A stretch of 64,000 nucleotides of DNA from Cynocephalus volans (taxonomy: Eukaryota > Chordata > Mammalia > Dermoptera > Cynocephalidae): contig NC_084472.1 in the NCBI RefSeq assembly GCF_027409185.1, positions 21,004,524 to 21,068,523 on the forward strand, given 5' to 3'. The position numbers and the translations under genes are program-made. Positions 1 to 10,970 of this stretch are shown here, one piece after another (the first letter of the stretch is position 1; the number at the start of each line of letters is the position of its first letter). The notes beneath the pieces are model-generated. The model made no database searches. It saw nothing but the letters and a program-made list of their open reading frames with translations, and was not told the origin of the DNA.

Positions 1-565
1 TCATCTTGGGAAGAATAATTCATTCTCTCATTCTCCTTAAGGGAGCAGTCAAACTTGGGTTTGGGTCTTTTAGTTTTTGGGTTACTAATCCATTCTCATA
101 CTAATGCTTGGATTTCTTTCTCAACTGACAACTCTTTCAAAATTTCTCTTGCTAAACAACCTTCTTTGGCTTTCCACACTCTTTCTGTAGCTATACTAAT
201 ATACGTAGTCTCTTGTGCTAGCTTGATGATTCTTTTTCTTTAAGGTGAGTTTGCCTATCTCTGTTCTTATCTACGCTGGATTGTTTTTGCAGTTGAACAC
301 TCAGAAGGCAATCTTCTTTCTAAGATCTTTGTAGGGGGAAACTTTTTTTGGACCTTCCTATCTGTCCTTGACCACTGCCTCTTTCCTCTCTGGTTTCTAT
401 TACATCACTTCCTCTTGCTTCCCTGGGCAACAGCCTGACTCTGCTGGTGGGGTTGGTGGTGAATGCTACCAGAATAAGTCACTCCAAATTTGGCATAAGG
501 ATTATTTTGATCTAAAGGCAATTAAGAACCTGCAGACTCAGGAAAAGTTCTTTACCTCCCTCTAA
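1..565. other. Unassigned non-coding stretch
   Basis: I see no gene, RNA or repeat family I can name here. Short open frames on both strands have no recognisable domain and look like chance. The base composition is ordinary AT-rich intergenic DNA. Confidence 0.4.
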
Positions 566-1016
566 GTGCCTAAAAATAGAGCACAAATTTCCTCTTTTGT
601 AAAGGAAATGAACATTTATGAAGGAAATTTCCATTTGTAAAGATGTGTCCATACCATGAAGAGAGCTACTCCTAAGACCACTCTGATCACCTGAGAGACT
701 TTTATTTGCATAATGTGATGACCATATATTTACCATCTATTTCCTCCCCTCCCCTTCCCATAACTTGCCTTCTCTGCCCTGAATCCCCAAACCCATTTTC
801 CTTTGTTTAGCCTAAGATGGTATATAAGCTTCAATCATCTGGCTGCCTCTTTGAATCTCTTTTTTTTGTAACCCACCCTCACTTGTGTGTTTATATACAT
901 AATTAAATTGCTTTTTTATTTTTTCTCTTATTGATCTGTCTTTTATCAGTTCGATTCTTGGACCCCAGCCATTGAAACTAAGAGGGAAGAAGGAAAAAGA
1001 TTTTTCCTCCCCTACA
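566..1016 (+). mobile_element. Probable solo LTR of an endogenous retrovirus
   Basis: The right half has LTR layout in plus orientation: a TATA box (tatataag, about 821-828), an AATTAAA-type polyadenylation signal near 901, a T-rich stretch, then a purine-rich segment ending in ...ctaca at 1016. The layout resembles class I (gammaretrovirus-like) LTRs. The left boundary is uncertain and I found no clear target duplication, so the family is not named. It could instead be another repeat with a chance TATA and polyadenylation motif. Confidence 0.4.
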
Positions 1017-2696
1017 GTGGCCATGTCAATTCATTCTGAGCTGGCATCCTTGAAGATGTCAATGTTATATGCAAATTATAAATATTTTATCTCTAGTCTT
1101 TCTTCAAAACTTTATTTCATGGTTATGTGACTAAGACTCCCATCCTCGAGATTGGTTTATATTTACACTGAGACATGAGGGTTTACTGTCGTCTCAAGCC
1201 TTCTTCCATATATCTCTGCTTCAGAAGGGGACCATGTTGAATATGACTTTGAGGAGCTCAAGTGTCACAAAGATTCCATCATAGATACCAGCATAAATAT
1301 CATCATAAATACATAGGTATCAGCCACTTTGTTCTCCATAGTCAAAAAGTTGATAACAAGACTAATTGTATTCATCAGGTTTTCCTTTTCTATTTAAGAG
1401 ACAGAGTGAGTCTATCTCTTTATTCCTGCTTGGTTAAAGAAGTGTTAGAAATGTATTAGGAGAAGATGTGAAATGTGGTAATTCTGCTAAGGCAGAGAAA
1501 TCCTGACTGAGTTGTAGCAAGAAAACAGCTTGTTAAACACCAGCCGAGGCAGAAGGTTTCGTCTCATTGGAACTCTACTTATTCAATGCTTGAACAGCTC
1601 TTGGAACAGCAGGACCCTGGGAGTGTCTCTGTATACAAAAGGCAGGCATGGTAGATGTTAAACTGGCATTCATTTATTGGAATCCATTTTGGGTACTTTT
1701 CTTATTTCTCTCCTGGGAAGACATTGTTGGTGGCATCTTTGAGTTAGATACAGTCATATTTCAGACACTTACATCTCTTGCTTAGAGGGAAGATAGGCCA
1801 GATTTGAAAATAAAGTTGATATTCCTGTCATAGCACCGACAAAAGATATTCTTGCAAAAAAAAAAAAAGATTTTTTTTCCTTTTGGCTTTTGTTTTTAGA
1901 CTGAGAAAAATGTCACGTGTATTTGATCCGTGTTTCAAAGGGTGGAGTGCAACCACAGGCTGCGTACACATTGGAAGACTATTGCAGTCAACAAATTAAT
2001 ACAGACCATGTCTCCCTCTCTACATTTTGTTCCTCTTCTTGTGCATGCTATTGATTGATATACCTCAGGGAGGAGATTCTTCTCACTCAGACACTAAGCA
2101 AGTTGCTAAAGAAAATACCAGCTTTAACAGGGAATAGAGGAAATAGCAGCAGTAGCAAAAAATCACTAATCTTTCATTTATAAGAGCTACTGAACATCTG
2201 GAGAGCATGAGGTTCTTTTAACCCCTGGAGTGCAGGAACAAATGAGCACCAAAGGGCAGCCCATGCTAATGTGGTGCCATTAATTTGAATACAATGGAGG
2301 GTCCTATAATAAACATATTTGGAGCCATCTGGGTATCCCTTTACACCTTGCACTGCTCCTTGGGGCACTGGAGGCTCAACTTAACAGGGGAGAAAACTCT
2401 TTGGAAGTTGAAGAACGGTGAAGACATCTCTGAAGAGCAACACTAAGTTTAAAAAAATATATATGTATAATGACCAAAAAAGATCAAGCAATTCATAAGA
2501 AAAATAGGTTTTAAACTATTCATGGGGATGTTGACTGAAATTAATATTTACGTCTATTCTTAACCATCATTGAAAGCATTTTTAATCAAATGTCACTGTG
2601 CTGGTGAAAGAATAGAAGAAACAACATGCATCAGGAATGACTAATATGAAGTTCATATTTGGGGGGAGAGTATAGGCCTGACATTTAGTTGAAATA
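1017..2696. other. Unassigned non-coding stretch
   Basis: No gene or nameable repeat is visible. The stretch includes a short A-run/T-run at about 1855-1880. The open frames present are short and have no recognisable motif. Confidence 0.4.
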
Positions 2697-2921
2697 GTGC
2701 AACTTTTTTCTTTTTTTAAAAAAATTTTATTGAATCACAATTGATTATACATATTTTTGGGGTTCAACATTGAGATATGTTGATCAAATCAATATTACTA
2801 GCATATATATTGTTACAAATTGTAATTATTCTTTATGCCCCTTGTCTAATCCCACCCCATCCCCTTTACCCTCCCCTCTCTAATTACCCTAGATTTCCTC
2901 TCTCCCTCTGACAGCATAATA

Positions 2922-2997
2922 GTTATTCTGTTGATTTGCTGCCCAAATGATCTGTCCAGTGCTGAGAGGTGTGATCAGTTCCCCCAATACTATCATA
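2922..2997 (-). pseudogene. L1 ORF2 endonuclease fragment within the composite element
   Basis: On the minus strand this 75-bp patch matches the L1 endonuclease segment around residues 141-162, including the run encoding Leu-Asp-Arg-Ser. The intact copy of that segment lies at about 41430-41500 in this window. On both sides the match to ORF2 stops: upstream is unrelated sequence and downstream is a non-coding tail. It is too short and altered to be functional. It ties the composite element to L1. Confidence 0.65.
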
Positions 2998-3215
2998 GAG
3001 CAGAAGCCTCTTCCATCACTCTGAAATGGGCTCTGTGGAGAGAGACATCCTCCTCCTTTCTTTATCTCTGCTGGTGACTCTCCTTGTGTCAACTCACTCC
3101 AGTGGCTGGTAGACCATCTGCATGGTGGTTGTGGCATCTAGCTGCCTTCACGGCAGCCATGGTTATCATGGTGGCTATGGTGGGCCACCCACATGGAGGA
3201 GATATTTGCGGCATG

Positions 3216-3745
3216 CTCCTTGGTGCTGGTGGTGTGCCTGGTTCCATACCCCGAGTCCCTGGGTGGGCCCCAAGGTGCTGGCGAGGTGTACCTGGCTGTG
3301 GGAAGGAGGTTTGGTCCCCTTTTCCATGCCTCAGGCCCCTGGGTGGGTCCTTCTGCACTGTCCCAGCATGCCTCGTTGTAGGAGGGTGGATCTAGTCCCA
3401 ACTCCTTATCTTGGGTCCCTGGGGATTGCCCCAAGGTGCTGGTGTGGTGAGCCTGGTTGTGGGAGGGGGGTCCGGTCCCCTTCTCCATGCCCCAGGTCCC
3501 TGGGTGGTCCCTGAGGTGCTGGCACAGGATACCAGGTTGTGGTCCATTCCCTGGCTGCTAGCCCTGGGTCTCCAGGAGGGCACCTAGGCATTGGTGGTGT
3601 GCCTGTATGTGGGAATGGGGTCCAGTCCTTGGCTCCAATCATCAGGTTCCTGGGTGGGGCCCCAAGGTGCTGGTGGTGTGAGTGGTTGTGGGCAGGGGTC
3701 CTGCCCCTGGCTCCATGCCTCATGTCCCCTGGTGGGCCTCAAGAC
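3216..3745 (-). repeat. VNTR of about 80-bp GC-rich units inside the composite element
   Basis: On the plus strand, units begin with variants of ggtgctggtg, run through a cctggttgtgggag-like block and a tccatgcctcag-like block, and end near gggtgggccccaa. Starts fall near 3216, 3273, 3354, 3435, 3515, 3588 and 3667, so the period is 73-81 bp. Units differ from each other by many substitutions and small indels, so the array is not recently amplified. The long open frames on both strands here are a product of GC-rich periodic sequence. Confidence 0.8.
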
Positions 3746-4623
3746 ATTCATGGTGTGCCTGTGCCGGAACTAAGTTTTCGTCCTTTGCTTGCTTCTAAAA
3801 CAGGGGAAGTTCCTGTGGGAACAAGTACTTGAGCTGTGTGGTTGTGGTAAATTGCTGCTTTGCTGCTGTTTCCCTAAGGAAGGCTTTTAGTGCAGCTCAG
3901 GGTTTAATGGTTGACCTTATAGGTACTTCTGGCTCTCCAGATACTTGGTGCACCTGGGTTGTGTAGAAACTCTGATCTGGGCCTGAGTTTTTTCATCCAA
4001 CTGCACCCCATGCAATTCTGCATTCCAGACCAGTCTCCTCTGAGTGGTCCTACACTGATTGGGGGGTGGATTGGCTGTCCTTGCTATGTCCCAATATTCT
4101 CCTGGTGGGCCCGTCTCCCCCACTGCCCATGCTTCAAACACTTCCCAAGGGACGGGCCATGCACCGGTCCCTTGTGATGACTCACTGGCCTCTGAGTGGC
4201 TCCCCTTTTTCAGCTGTTCTGGCTCCTCACTCTTGCATGGGTCCTTGGGAACCCTATTAGTGGTCTTGCTGTCCTGGGGGCCATCAAAGTCCTCTTCTCC
4301 CCTTCCGCCTCCAAGTAACTCCATCTAAAGGGCACAGCTGCGGCTTCTGCTGGCTCCTGCTCCATGTGCTCCAGCATTAAAGTGGCTGCAGCCCGAAATG
4401 CTGAGAGCAGTTTTTTCTTTCTCTCTTTATGGTTTCTCCCACCTTCATGAGTTCCACAGGTCTCTCCTCCTCTTCACCTGAGTTCCAGCGGCCCCAGCTT
4501 GGCTGATGTTACATTTTTTGTAGTTGTAAATTCATTGATTTGTGGGAGAGAGTGATGCTGGGGACCATCTATTCTGCCATCTTCTTTCTACTCTCTACTT
4601 CTAAAAATTGTGCAACTTTTTCT

Positions 4624-5233
4624 ATCACCTTTCTATGGGACACACCATCTGAAGAATGTTTAACTCCATTAAAAAAAATAGAAATGGAGATTACATACTT
4701 GTTCTCTTTTCTCCTCCCAGTGGTCCCTGGGGATAATGTAAGCATGCTGGGGAGTTGCTTTGTATAGAAGCCTGTAACAAACAGTGTAAGAATTAATGGT
4801 GTGCAGCAGTTGTAGCAGCAGTTCCAACTTCAGAAGTAGGGAAATATTTCTATGCCCTTTCCTTCATTCCAGAAAAGATTTCCTCATCCCTCCTTGAAGC
4901 AGAGACTGTATACCGGCAGCAGGGGCCAGATCTGATCCACAAACTGGGCTTGTTTTCTTGTGTGAGGTTTTAGAATATTTTAAAAGTAGCTGCCTACGTT
5001 GACAAGAATACCCAGACTTTTGATTTCTTTTTTAAAAATAGAAAAATCTGTCAAGGATGGTGACCTCAACTCGACACAGCAGAAGTCAGTTGGAGCTGAG
5101 ATTGGCTTGAACCTGAAGGCTCAGCTTCATGTCTCTGGCTGCTGCACTCTTTTAAGTTTATTTACAGGCATTTGAGTTTGCACCACTTGCCTACAGGAAG
5201 CTATCGAAGGTGTTTATCAAAAGCTTTGAGTAG
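4624..5233. other. Unassigned non-coding stretch
   Basis: No gene or nameable repeat is seen between the composite retroposon and the next LTR. Confidence 0.4.
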
Positions 5234-5238
5234 CATAC

Positions 5239-5752
5239 TGTATTAGTCAGGGTTCTCCAGGGAAATAGAACCAATATATGCATATATACACACACACACA
5301 CACATACATACACACATACATACATATATACTATATATATATATGATTTATTATAAGGAATTGGCTCATGTGATTATGGAGGCTGAGAAGTCCAGACCCA
5401 GGAGAGCCAATGGTATAGTTCCAATCCGACTCTGAAGGGCTGAGATCCAGGAGAACTGATGATGTAAATTCTGTCTGAGTTCAAAGGTGGGAGATGATTG
5501 ATGTCCCAGCTCAAAACAGGTAAAGGAAAAGAGTTCTTTCTTACTCAGTCTTTCATTCTATCCAAGCCTTTGATGGATTGGATGAGGCCCACCTACATCA
5601 GGAATGGCAATTTGCTTTAGTCAGTCTACCAATTGAAATGTTAATCTCGTTCAGAAATGTCCTCACAGACTCTCCCAGAATAATATTTAACCAAATATCT
5701 GGATACCCCATGGCCCACTCAAGATGACACATCACATTAATTAACCATCACA
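5239..5752 (-). mobile_element. Solo LTR, MLT2 family (ERVL)
   Basis: On the plus strand it begins tgtattagtcagggttctcc and ends ...aaccatcaca, which is the reverse complement of the well-known MLT2/ERVL LTR. A TA/CA microsatellite (about 5275-5345) sits at the usual variable position before ttataaggaattggctc. The bases catac (5234-5238) and cacac (5753-5757) flank it, a 5-bp duplication with one mismatch as expected for ERVL. No internal retroviral sequence is attached, so it is a solo LTR. Confidence 0.9.
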
Positions 5753-5937
5753 CACACCTAGTAATCTTTTAGTTTGGAGGAGTAGAGGGCAGATCTTCTA
5801 TGTGTCATTTATCTAAAACCCTGACAAGACCACTTGGTTAGAAATGCCTTTCAAGGTGCAGTGTGAAGTAAAAGGACTGGAGAAAATGTTTTGAACAATA
5901 GGGCATGTCCCAGAGAAAGAAAACAACTATTTATTTC

Positions 5938-6327
5938 TGCTACGATTTGACTGTGTTCCCAAAACTTTGTGTGTTGGAAACTTAATCCTCAATGCAACAG
6001 TGTTGAGAGGAGGACTTTAAGAGGTGATACAGTCATGAAGGCTCTGCACTCGTTAATGGATTAATGTCATTATTGCTGGAGTGAATTCAATATTGCAAGA
6101 GTGAGTTTGTTATAAAAGCAAGTTTGGTCCTCTCTTGCTCTCTCTCATAAGCTCTCTGTTCTCTCTCATAAGCCATGTGATGATGCTACAAGAAGCCCCT
6201 TACCAGAAGTGGCCCCTTGATCTTGGACTTCCCAACCTCCAGAACTATGAGCCAAACACATTTCTATTGTTTATAGATTACCCAGTCTGTAGTGTTCTTT
6301 TATAGCGGCACAAAACAGACTAAGACA
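5938..6327 (+). mobile_element. Solo LTR, MST family (MaLR)
   Basis: It opens tgctacgatttgactgtg and closes ...cagactaagaca, with the internal blocks typical of MSTA/MSTB: aagaggtgatacagtcatgaa, ttataaaagcaagtttgg (TATA), the CT-rich block and gatcttggacttcccaacctc. A perfect 5-bp duplication, atttc, flanks it (5933-5937 and 6328-6332). It is a solo LTR with no internal region. Confidence 0.92.
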
Positions 6328-6332
6328 ATTTC

Positions 6333-7575
6333 TTCCTGCAAGCTCTCTGTGTACCTTTACTTTTGATGTCATAAATAGCCACTAAATAGGTCTGAAAGTC
6401 TATGTATACATGTGATGTCAAGATGTCCACACAGTGAGAATGGTTACTGTGGAGCCCCGTATTTCTCCACTCACTGGGACGCTGGATGATTAATTAACTG
6501 GGTATGGGAGCTCTGCTCTGGGTGCAGGTTCCAGAAGTAGAGCACACAGAATCTTTCCATTGAAACCCCAGTGAAAGTGAGAGGCTTCCCTTTTGGGACA
6601 CATCATTACCTATAAAATCCAAACCTCCTTGGGTGTTGGTGGTGTTTAAGATGGGAAGAGAAGGACCAAAGCATAGCAGCTGGTCCTTGAAAACAGCGAG
6701 TCACAGTCCAAATATTGTTCAACATCATAAAGACAGTGAAAACAATTTTTACTCAAAGGCAAATTTTAGGGCACAGGTAGCAATCCCAGTCTCCACTCAC
6801 TTTGAATGAGTTGGGAGTGGCTATGTCAGCTAAAGTAATCATTTTTCATCAAAAGCCTTGAAAAGAGGTAGTCTTGTAAAAATGCTGTCTACCCCATGAA
6901 ACATCAGAAGAATTATATATGTTGGTTTAGTTCTCTGTTTTGACAACTGTTTAAGTATAACTGTTGACAGTTTCTTTTTCTTCCTTTTATAAAAATCATT
7001 TAAAATGAATGAAGACTTGGTGGCTGATTTCCATCAGCATTATTCTGCTATTCACTGCAGATCTTGAAATCTCTGCCCCTCTTGCTCTTGCCGGGGGGTG
7101 CTCCTGCCTGCTCAGCCCCTTCCTGGGCTGTGGGTGTGCCCAGCAGGGCTGAGAGGGAACCAGAACAGCCATTCTACCTCTCTCAATGAGAACTCCCTCC
7201 CCAGGGCCCTTACCTACCCCCTGCCCTTCAAAGGGGAAAGCCAACCTGTCCAGTGGGCGTGAGTGGTCATGATTTAAGCAGTGCCAAGTGCTCAGCTCTC
7301 TGCTGGGAGCAGAGTTCTCTGCCTTGTAGCATTCCTGGCCATCTGGGCTGGGAGATGGAGACCACCAAGGCACCACAATAACCTTGGCCAGTTCTTTTGC
7401 AACTTCTGCTTCGGGAGCCGCCATGCCCAACACTGGGGCACGTGACACCTGGAGCATGGATGCTGTGTGACCTGAAGGGGCACTGTCCGATTCTCTCACC
7501 TCCAATGGCCCTCTCTCCTACCCCTGCCCCCACACTCACTTAACATCCTATCTCGTAAGCCAATGGAAGGAGCAT

Positions 7576-7614
<39 letters not shown>

Positions 7615-8029
7615 GCTCTCCATCCTCACAGGAGGTGAAAGGGCTCCCCACAATGACAAGACAAGGTTACAACTTAACTGTGACCTGCAGGGAGCAAGAG
7701 ATGGCCAGGCTGGGGAGAGATTTTGATGAAGTCATGGGAAGGAAATGCTCTGGGTTGATTCTGCTGATTCCCCAAATTTTACTGCATGTACTCTCAGTTA
7801 CTGATTCTCTCTTTGTCCTCACTCTTTGCCAGCACCAGTAACCACATGCAGCTGTTACCCCCAGAGACTCCAACCATCACAATATACTATGTTTATTTAC
7901 ATTGAATTTGATGGTCTTTCATGATCTTTCAAGTTGCATAGATACTTAAGGATTAATTAAATCAAAAGGTGGCGTGTGTGGGAATACATGTTTCATCTCT
8001 CCTGCTACCACCCTAGTTCAAGCTACTGA
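6333..8029. other. Unassigned non-coding stretch
   Basis: No supported gene. A 169-codon minus-strand open frame (6996-7505) has no recognisable domain and lies in locally GC-rich sequence. The only clear feature is the CA microsatellite listed separately. Confidence 0.4.
7578..7612. repeat. (CA)n microsatellite
   Basis: About 17 uninterrupted CA dinucleotides. The length makes it likely to be polymorphic. Confidence 0.95.
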
Positions 8030-8575
8030 ATGTGCAAAAGCCCTTTAACTTGTCTTCCTGCTTTGACTTCATCTCCTTCAATCTATTTTCCACATAGCAG
8101 CCTACTTTCAAAAATGCAAATTGTATCTTTCCCTTCAACTTCACCTGGCAACTCTCTCCCCAGCCCTCTTGCCTTCCACCATACTGGGATATCCTAAGAT
8201 CCTCTTCCCTCAGGACCCTTGCATAGGCTGTTGGCTCTTCCCCACCCTGTCACCTAGTTTACTGCCACGTGTCTTTCACATCTTAACTCACCATCCCTTC
8301 CTCAGTCATGTCTTCTCTGACCACTCCCTGCCCCCATCTAAATGAGATTCTGCCCTGACATTCTTTCTCTTAGCACCCTGACCTTTTCATTCATGACACA
8401 TATCATAGACTGTGCTCCACAATCCCAATACTATGTGACCGGTATCTGCCTTCCCTACTAGACTATGAGCCCTGGCAGGTAGGAATCTAGTCTGTTTTGT
8501 ATTTTGTTATATCATCTTTTAAGTAGTGTTCGATAACCACTGGAAAATGAATGAATTAATAAAGGAATAAAAACG
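8030..8575 (+). mobile_element. L2 LINE 3' region
   Basis: The segment has the L2 3' untranslated blocks in order: a cctcaggacccttgcataggctgtt-like block, a catgtcttctctgaccactccc-like block, then tgagccctggcaggtaggaat and the terminal aatgaatgaat-like end. It is old and strongly diverged, with no coding content. Confidence 0.75.
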
Positions 8576-8711
8576 TAGAATGGACAGATGAACTAAAAAT
8601 AACTCTGTAAATACATCTTAGAAACATTTAGATTTTTACTGAATTCCTCAATTTTTAAATGCCTTTTTCTTTTTTGGAGAGAAAGGTTTATCATAAATCA
8701 TATTTTATGAC

Positions 8712-9197
8712 TGTCAGGGAATGAGAAGGGTCTGAGATTTTACCTACTTGCAAGCAGCCTGTGGCAGTTCCATGGATGCTGACAGAAGACCTGAGACTCC
8801 TGGGTCAGAGACAATGGAGGTGTTCCAGAACAACAGCAAGCAGCATGAGCATCAGTATATTTGTGTAAGTTCCTGTTGCTCCCAGTTCCCATGGAGATGA
8901 TGGGGATTGGCCCAGACACATATGCTACAGGAGGGGATTTCTGAGCTCAGGGAACCTCAATTTTTATAATGGACAATAAGCATGCCTGCCCTTTGCTCGA
9001 GAGGAAGATACTATCTTTATCTTCTAAGACGACAAGCAAATCTCTCCTTTGTTCTGGAGGGAGACAGTATCTCTATCTTCCAAGCCCGTCTGCTTTACAA
9101 ATACCCTTGAAAAGAGAGTCTGAGAGAAAGGCAATTGCTGCATGACTCACAAGATGTGTAGAAAGATTAGAGACCCATGAGAATTCCCCCCCAAACA
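8712..9197 (-). repeat. 3' LTR of the 8.7-12.0 kb ERV
   Basis: It shares an ordered set of blocks with 11518-11952: acttgcaag, gctgacagaaga, a gtcagagacaa-like block, atcagtatatttgtgt, agatgatggg, ttttataatgga and caagatgtgtagaaa. It starts tgtcag and ends ...aaaca, the TG...CA form of an LTR. Confidence 0.75.
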
Positions 9198-9239
9198 TAT
9201 CCACGCCTTATTTCTACACCTTCTTGGCTTCTGGTGAAT

Positions 9240-9730
9240 TTTCCATGAGTATATCAATCCTTCAGCCTCTTTAACTCATCTGATTGATAGAGGCTGGGAC
9301 CAAATCCAATCAATTTGTCTCATGCAGCATTTAATTAAGTCCACTATCAATAGGACAACTCCAAGCAGCAGAATGAGGACAGCCTGTACTGTGACTTCAA
9401 CAATGGCCCCAGTGTCCTGGATCCAACCTGCTGAGCAAATCCTGTAAGCCTAAAGGATTTAACTTAGAAAGTCTGGTCACTCTCTCCTTTAGTTTCTGAA
9501 CCGACCTTTCCACATGGCCACAAAAGTGGTGTGTCCCATTCCAGAAGCTATAGTGTTACTTTTTCTGAATCAACCCCTATTCAGAGGGGCCAAGTGTGAG
9601 AGGGACAAGGGCGTTTTCATGAAACTCACAGAGACCATCCTATCTCCTCCCTGGAGAATATGGACCACTCTAGGGGGACTTGGTGAGTAGCGTATTCAAC
9701 CAAGTGGTCATCGCCCTCATGCTCTATTAC
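9240..9730 (-). pseudogene. env: ERV envelope remnant
   Basis: Minus-strand sequence at about 9395-9323 encodes a run of about 23 hydrophobic residues (rich in Leu, Val and Ile, no charges until an Asp near its end) followed by Lys, two Cys, Met and Arg. This is the usual look of the transmembrane anchor and start of the cytoplasmic tail of a retroviral TM subunit. It lies just before the 3' LTR, where env should end. Upstream sequence is broken by stops. No intact surface or fusion protein is encoded. Confidence 0.5.
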
Positions 9731-10010
9731 CATGTCGGTGCAACAAGAAAACCCAGGTGGCTAAACTGGAATCAAATTTGAGTCTTCTAGACCTCATTCT
9801 GGGGACAGCCACATACAATGACCAAATTGCCTTATGAAGGTATGTGTACTAGGAGAAGGTGATGGTGGTGAAGTCAGAAAACTGACAGGGCCTTTCCAAC
9901 TTATAGCAACACCATATACCTGTGCATGGCAGACAGTGCAGAAGGTCTATTGAATACCTTGATTATGATCCCATAATTAGGTAGTTTTTATAATAAAAGG
10001 TTCACCATTA

Positions 10011-10640
10011 TTAGGCTGTAAATGGTCCAGAAGGCCAAAAACATGACACATTAGCTACAAGGGTTGTAATGTAGGCTTCCCCACTGGGAGATAAACGGAT
10101 CAATTTTTGGCAGAAGTCACAGGTGCACAAGTACACTGGCATGCAGTGGTGCTTCTGTATCAGAAACAAAGCATCCTTTGCTTTGTTGCAGTCCGTGGTG
10201 GTGGGCATGTTGCCGTGTCTGGGAAGATGATAGATCCAGGCAGCAGTGTGGACAGTGCAGACCCCATTAAAAGCTTGATTCCAGCCGGTCTCATCAGAGC
10301 ACAGGCTCTTCCTGTGGGCTTCTATAGGAGTGACCCAGGTGGTTTGATTAGTAGCTGTGATATGTTTCCACATTTCATGGCCCCAAAGTGGGGTGTCTTT
10401 GATCTGCCAGTCTTTAGCCGTCCAAATGGCAGACCGAATAGCTAAGCCATTGGCAATGTTCCAAGAGTTGGGAAAAATATAATATGGCTCCTCAAAATGA
10501 GCATTGGCCAGAGCCAGGAGGATGGCTTTGAGTTCTGCCACCGAGCACAGCCGCAGCCAGCCCAGCGGACACCACCAGTCACAGAGACTTGTGGCTCAAA
10601 GTAGTCGTTAGGGCTGGGGACCTCCAAAAGCACAATCAGT
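10011..10640 (-). pseudogene. pol: ERV pol remnant: RNase H and integrase zinc finger
   Basis: A minus-strand frame open for 176 codons (10541-10011) shows retroviral pol features. The first third resembles the end of an RNase H domain (an AELKAI-like helix, then an FPNSW strand where FTDSW is usual, then NGLAIR). The second half has the integrase HHCC zinc finger: His-x3-His near codon 107 and Cys-x2-Cys near codon 142. The catalytic core of integrase is absent. The Asp usual in the FTDSW motif is replaced by Asn. No enzyme activity is expected. Confidence 0.65.
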
Positions 10641-10859
10641 TCTTTATATGCGGCTCTTCCTGATTGTGAGAATCCCCTCTGGTGCTTATGGGCTGGAGAG
10701 GGACAATATTTAACACGTCACTTGCTATTATTGTACATTAGGAGGTAGAGGCAACAACAATAATTCCAGTCTGCCCAAAGGCCCCACCCTCAAAGTCACC
10801 TCAGCCTCTCTTATCCCCTGTGACCTCACTCACACCCCATCAGTGGAATCTGGGTGCCC

Positions 10860-10970
10860 TCTTCTCCCATGGGACCATGTGTAATAGTGACTCAAGCACC
10901 TGCATCCAACAGTGTCATAACAGTTTTATTCCTTCTCCTCCCCGAAGGTCCCCTGCATACTCATATGGGT
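10860..10970 (-). pseudogene. ERV protease remnant
   Basis: On the minus strand the frame reads Leu-Leu-Asp-Ala-Gly-Ala followed by a stop and a Val-Thr-Ile-like strand. This resembles the Leu-x-Asp-Thr-Gly-Ala active-site loop of retroviral aspartic protease, with Thr changed to Ala. Only this short piece is recognisable. Confidence 0.4.

Larger units (their letters stand above)
2711..4609 (-). mobile_element. Composite L1-derived retroposon with internal tandem repeat
   Basis: This is a 1.9-kb minus-strand insertion flanked by near-identical duplications, gtgcaac(T)6c at 2697-2710 and gtgcaac(T)5c at 4610-4622. Read 5' to 3' on the minus strand it has four parts. First comes an L1-like 5' start with an agatggc motif near 4580 and a purine-rich leader. 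Next is a long non-coding or weakly coding segment (about 4580-3750; an open frame of 135 codons lies at 3917-4324). Then come about six GC-rich tandem units of about 80 bp (3745-3216). Last is a 3' part with a patch of L1 ORF2 endonuclease sequence, an AT-rich tail with AATAAA and a poly(A). It lacks ORF1 and nearly all of ORF2, so it would depend on L1 proteins. The order head - VNTR - L1/ERV-like 3' part - poly(A) parallels hominoid SVA/LAVA elements, but the pieces differ. A deleted L1 with a repeat-bearing 5' UTR is the alternative. Confidence 0.75.

Noticed and set aside
3216..3745. Regularly spaced repeats as a CRISPR-like array
   Set aside because: Units are contiguous, about 80 bp and diverged throughout, with no short exact repeats separated by unique spacers; the host is a mammal.
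3084..3832. Many overlapping open frames on both strands (up to 130 codons)
   Set aside because: They lie in the GC-rich VNTR of the composite retroposon. Periodic GC-rich sequence gives long frames on both strands by chance and none has a domain.
6996..7505. 169-codon minus-strand frame
   Set aside because: No recognisable domain, no splice or promoter context, locally GC-rich; shadow frames overlap it.
10107..10445. 112-codon plus-strand frame
   Set aside because: It is the antisense shadow of the ERV pol remnant on the minus strand.
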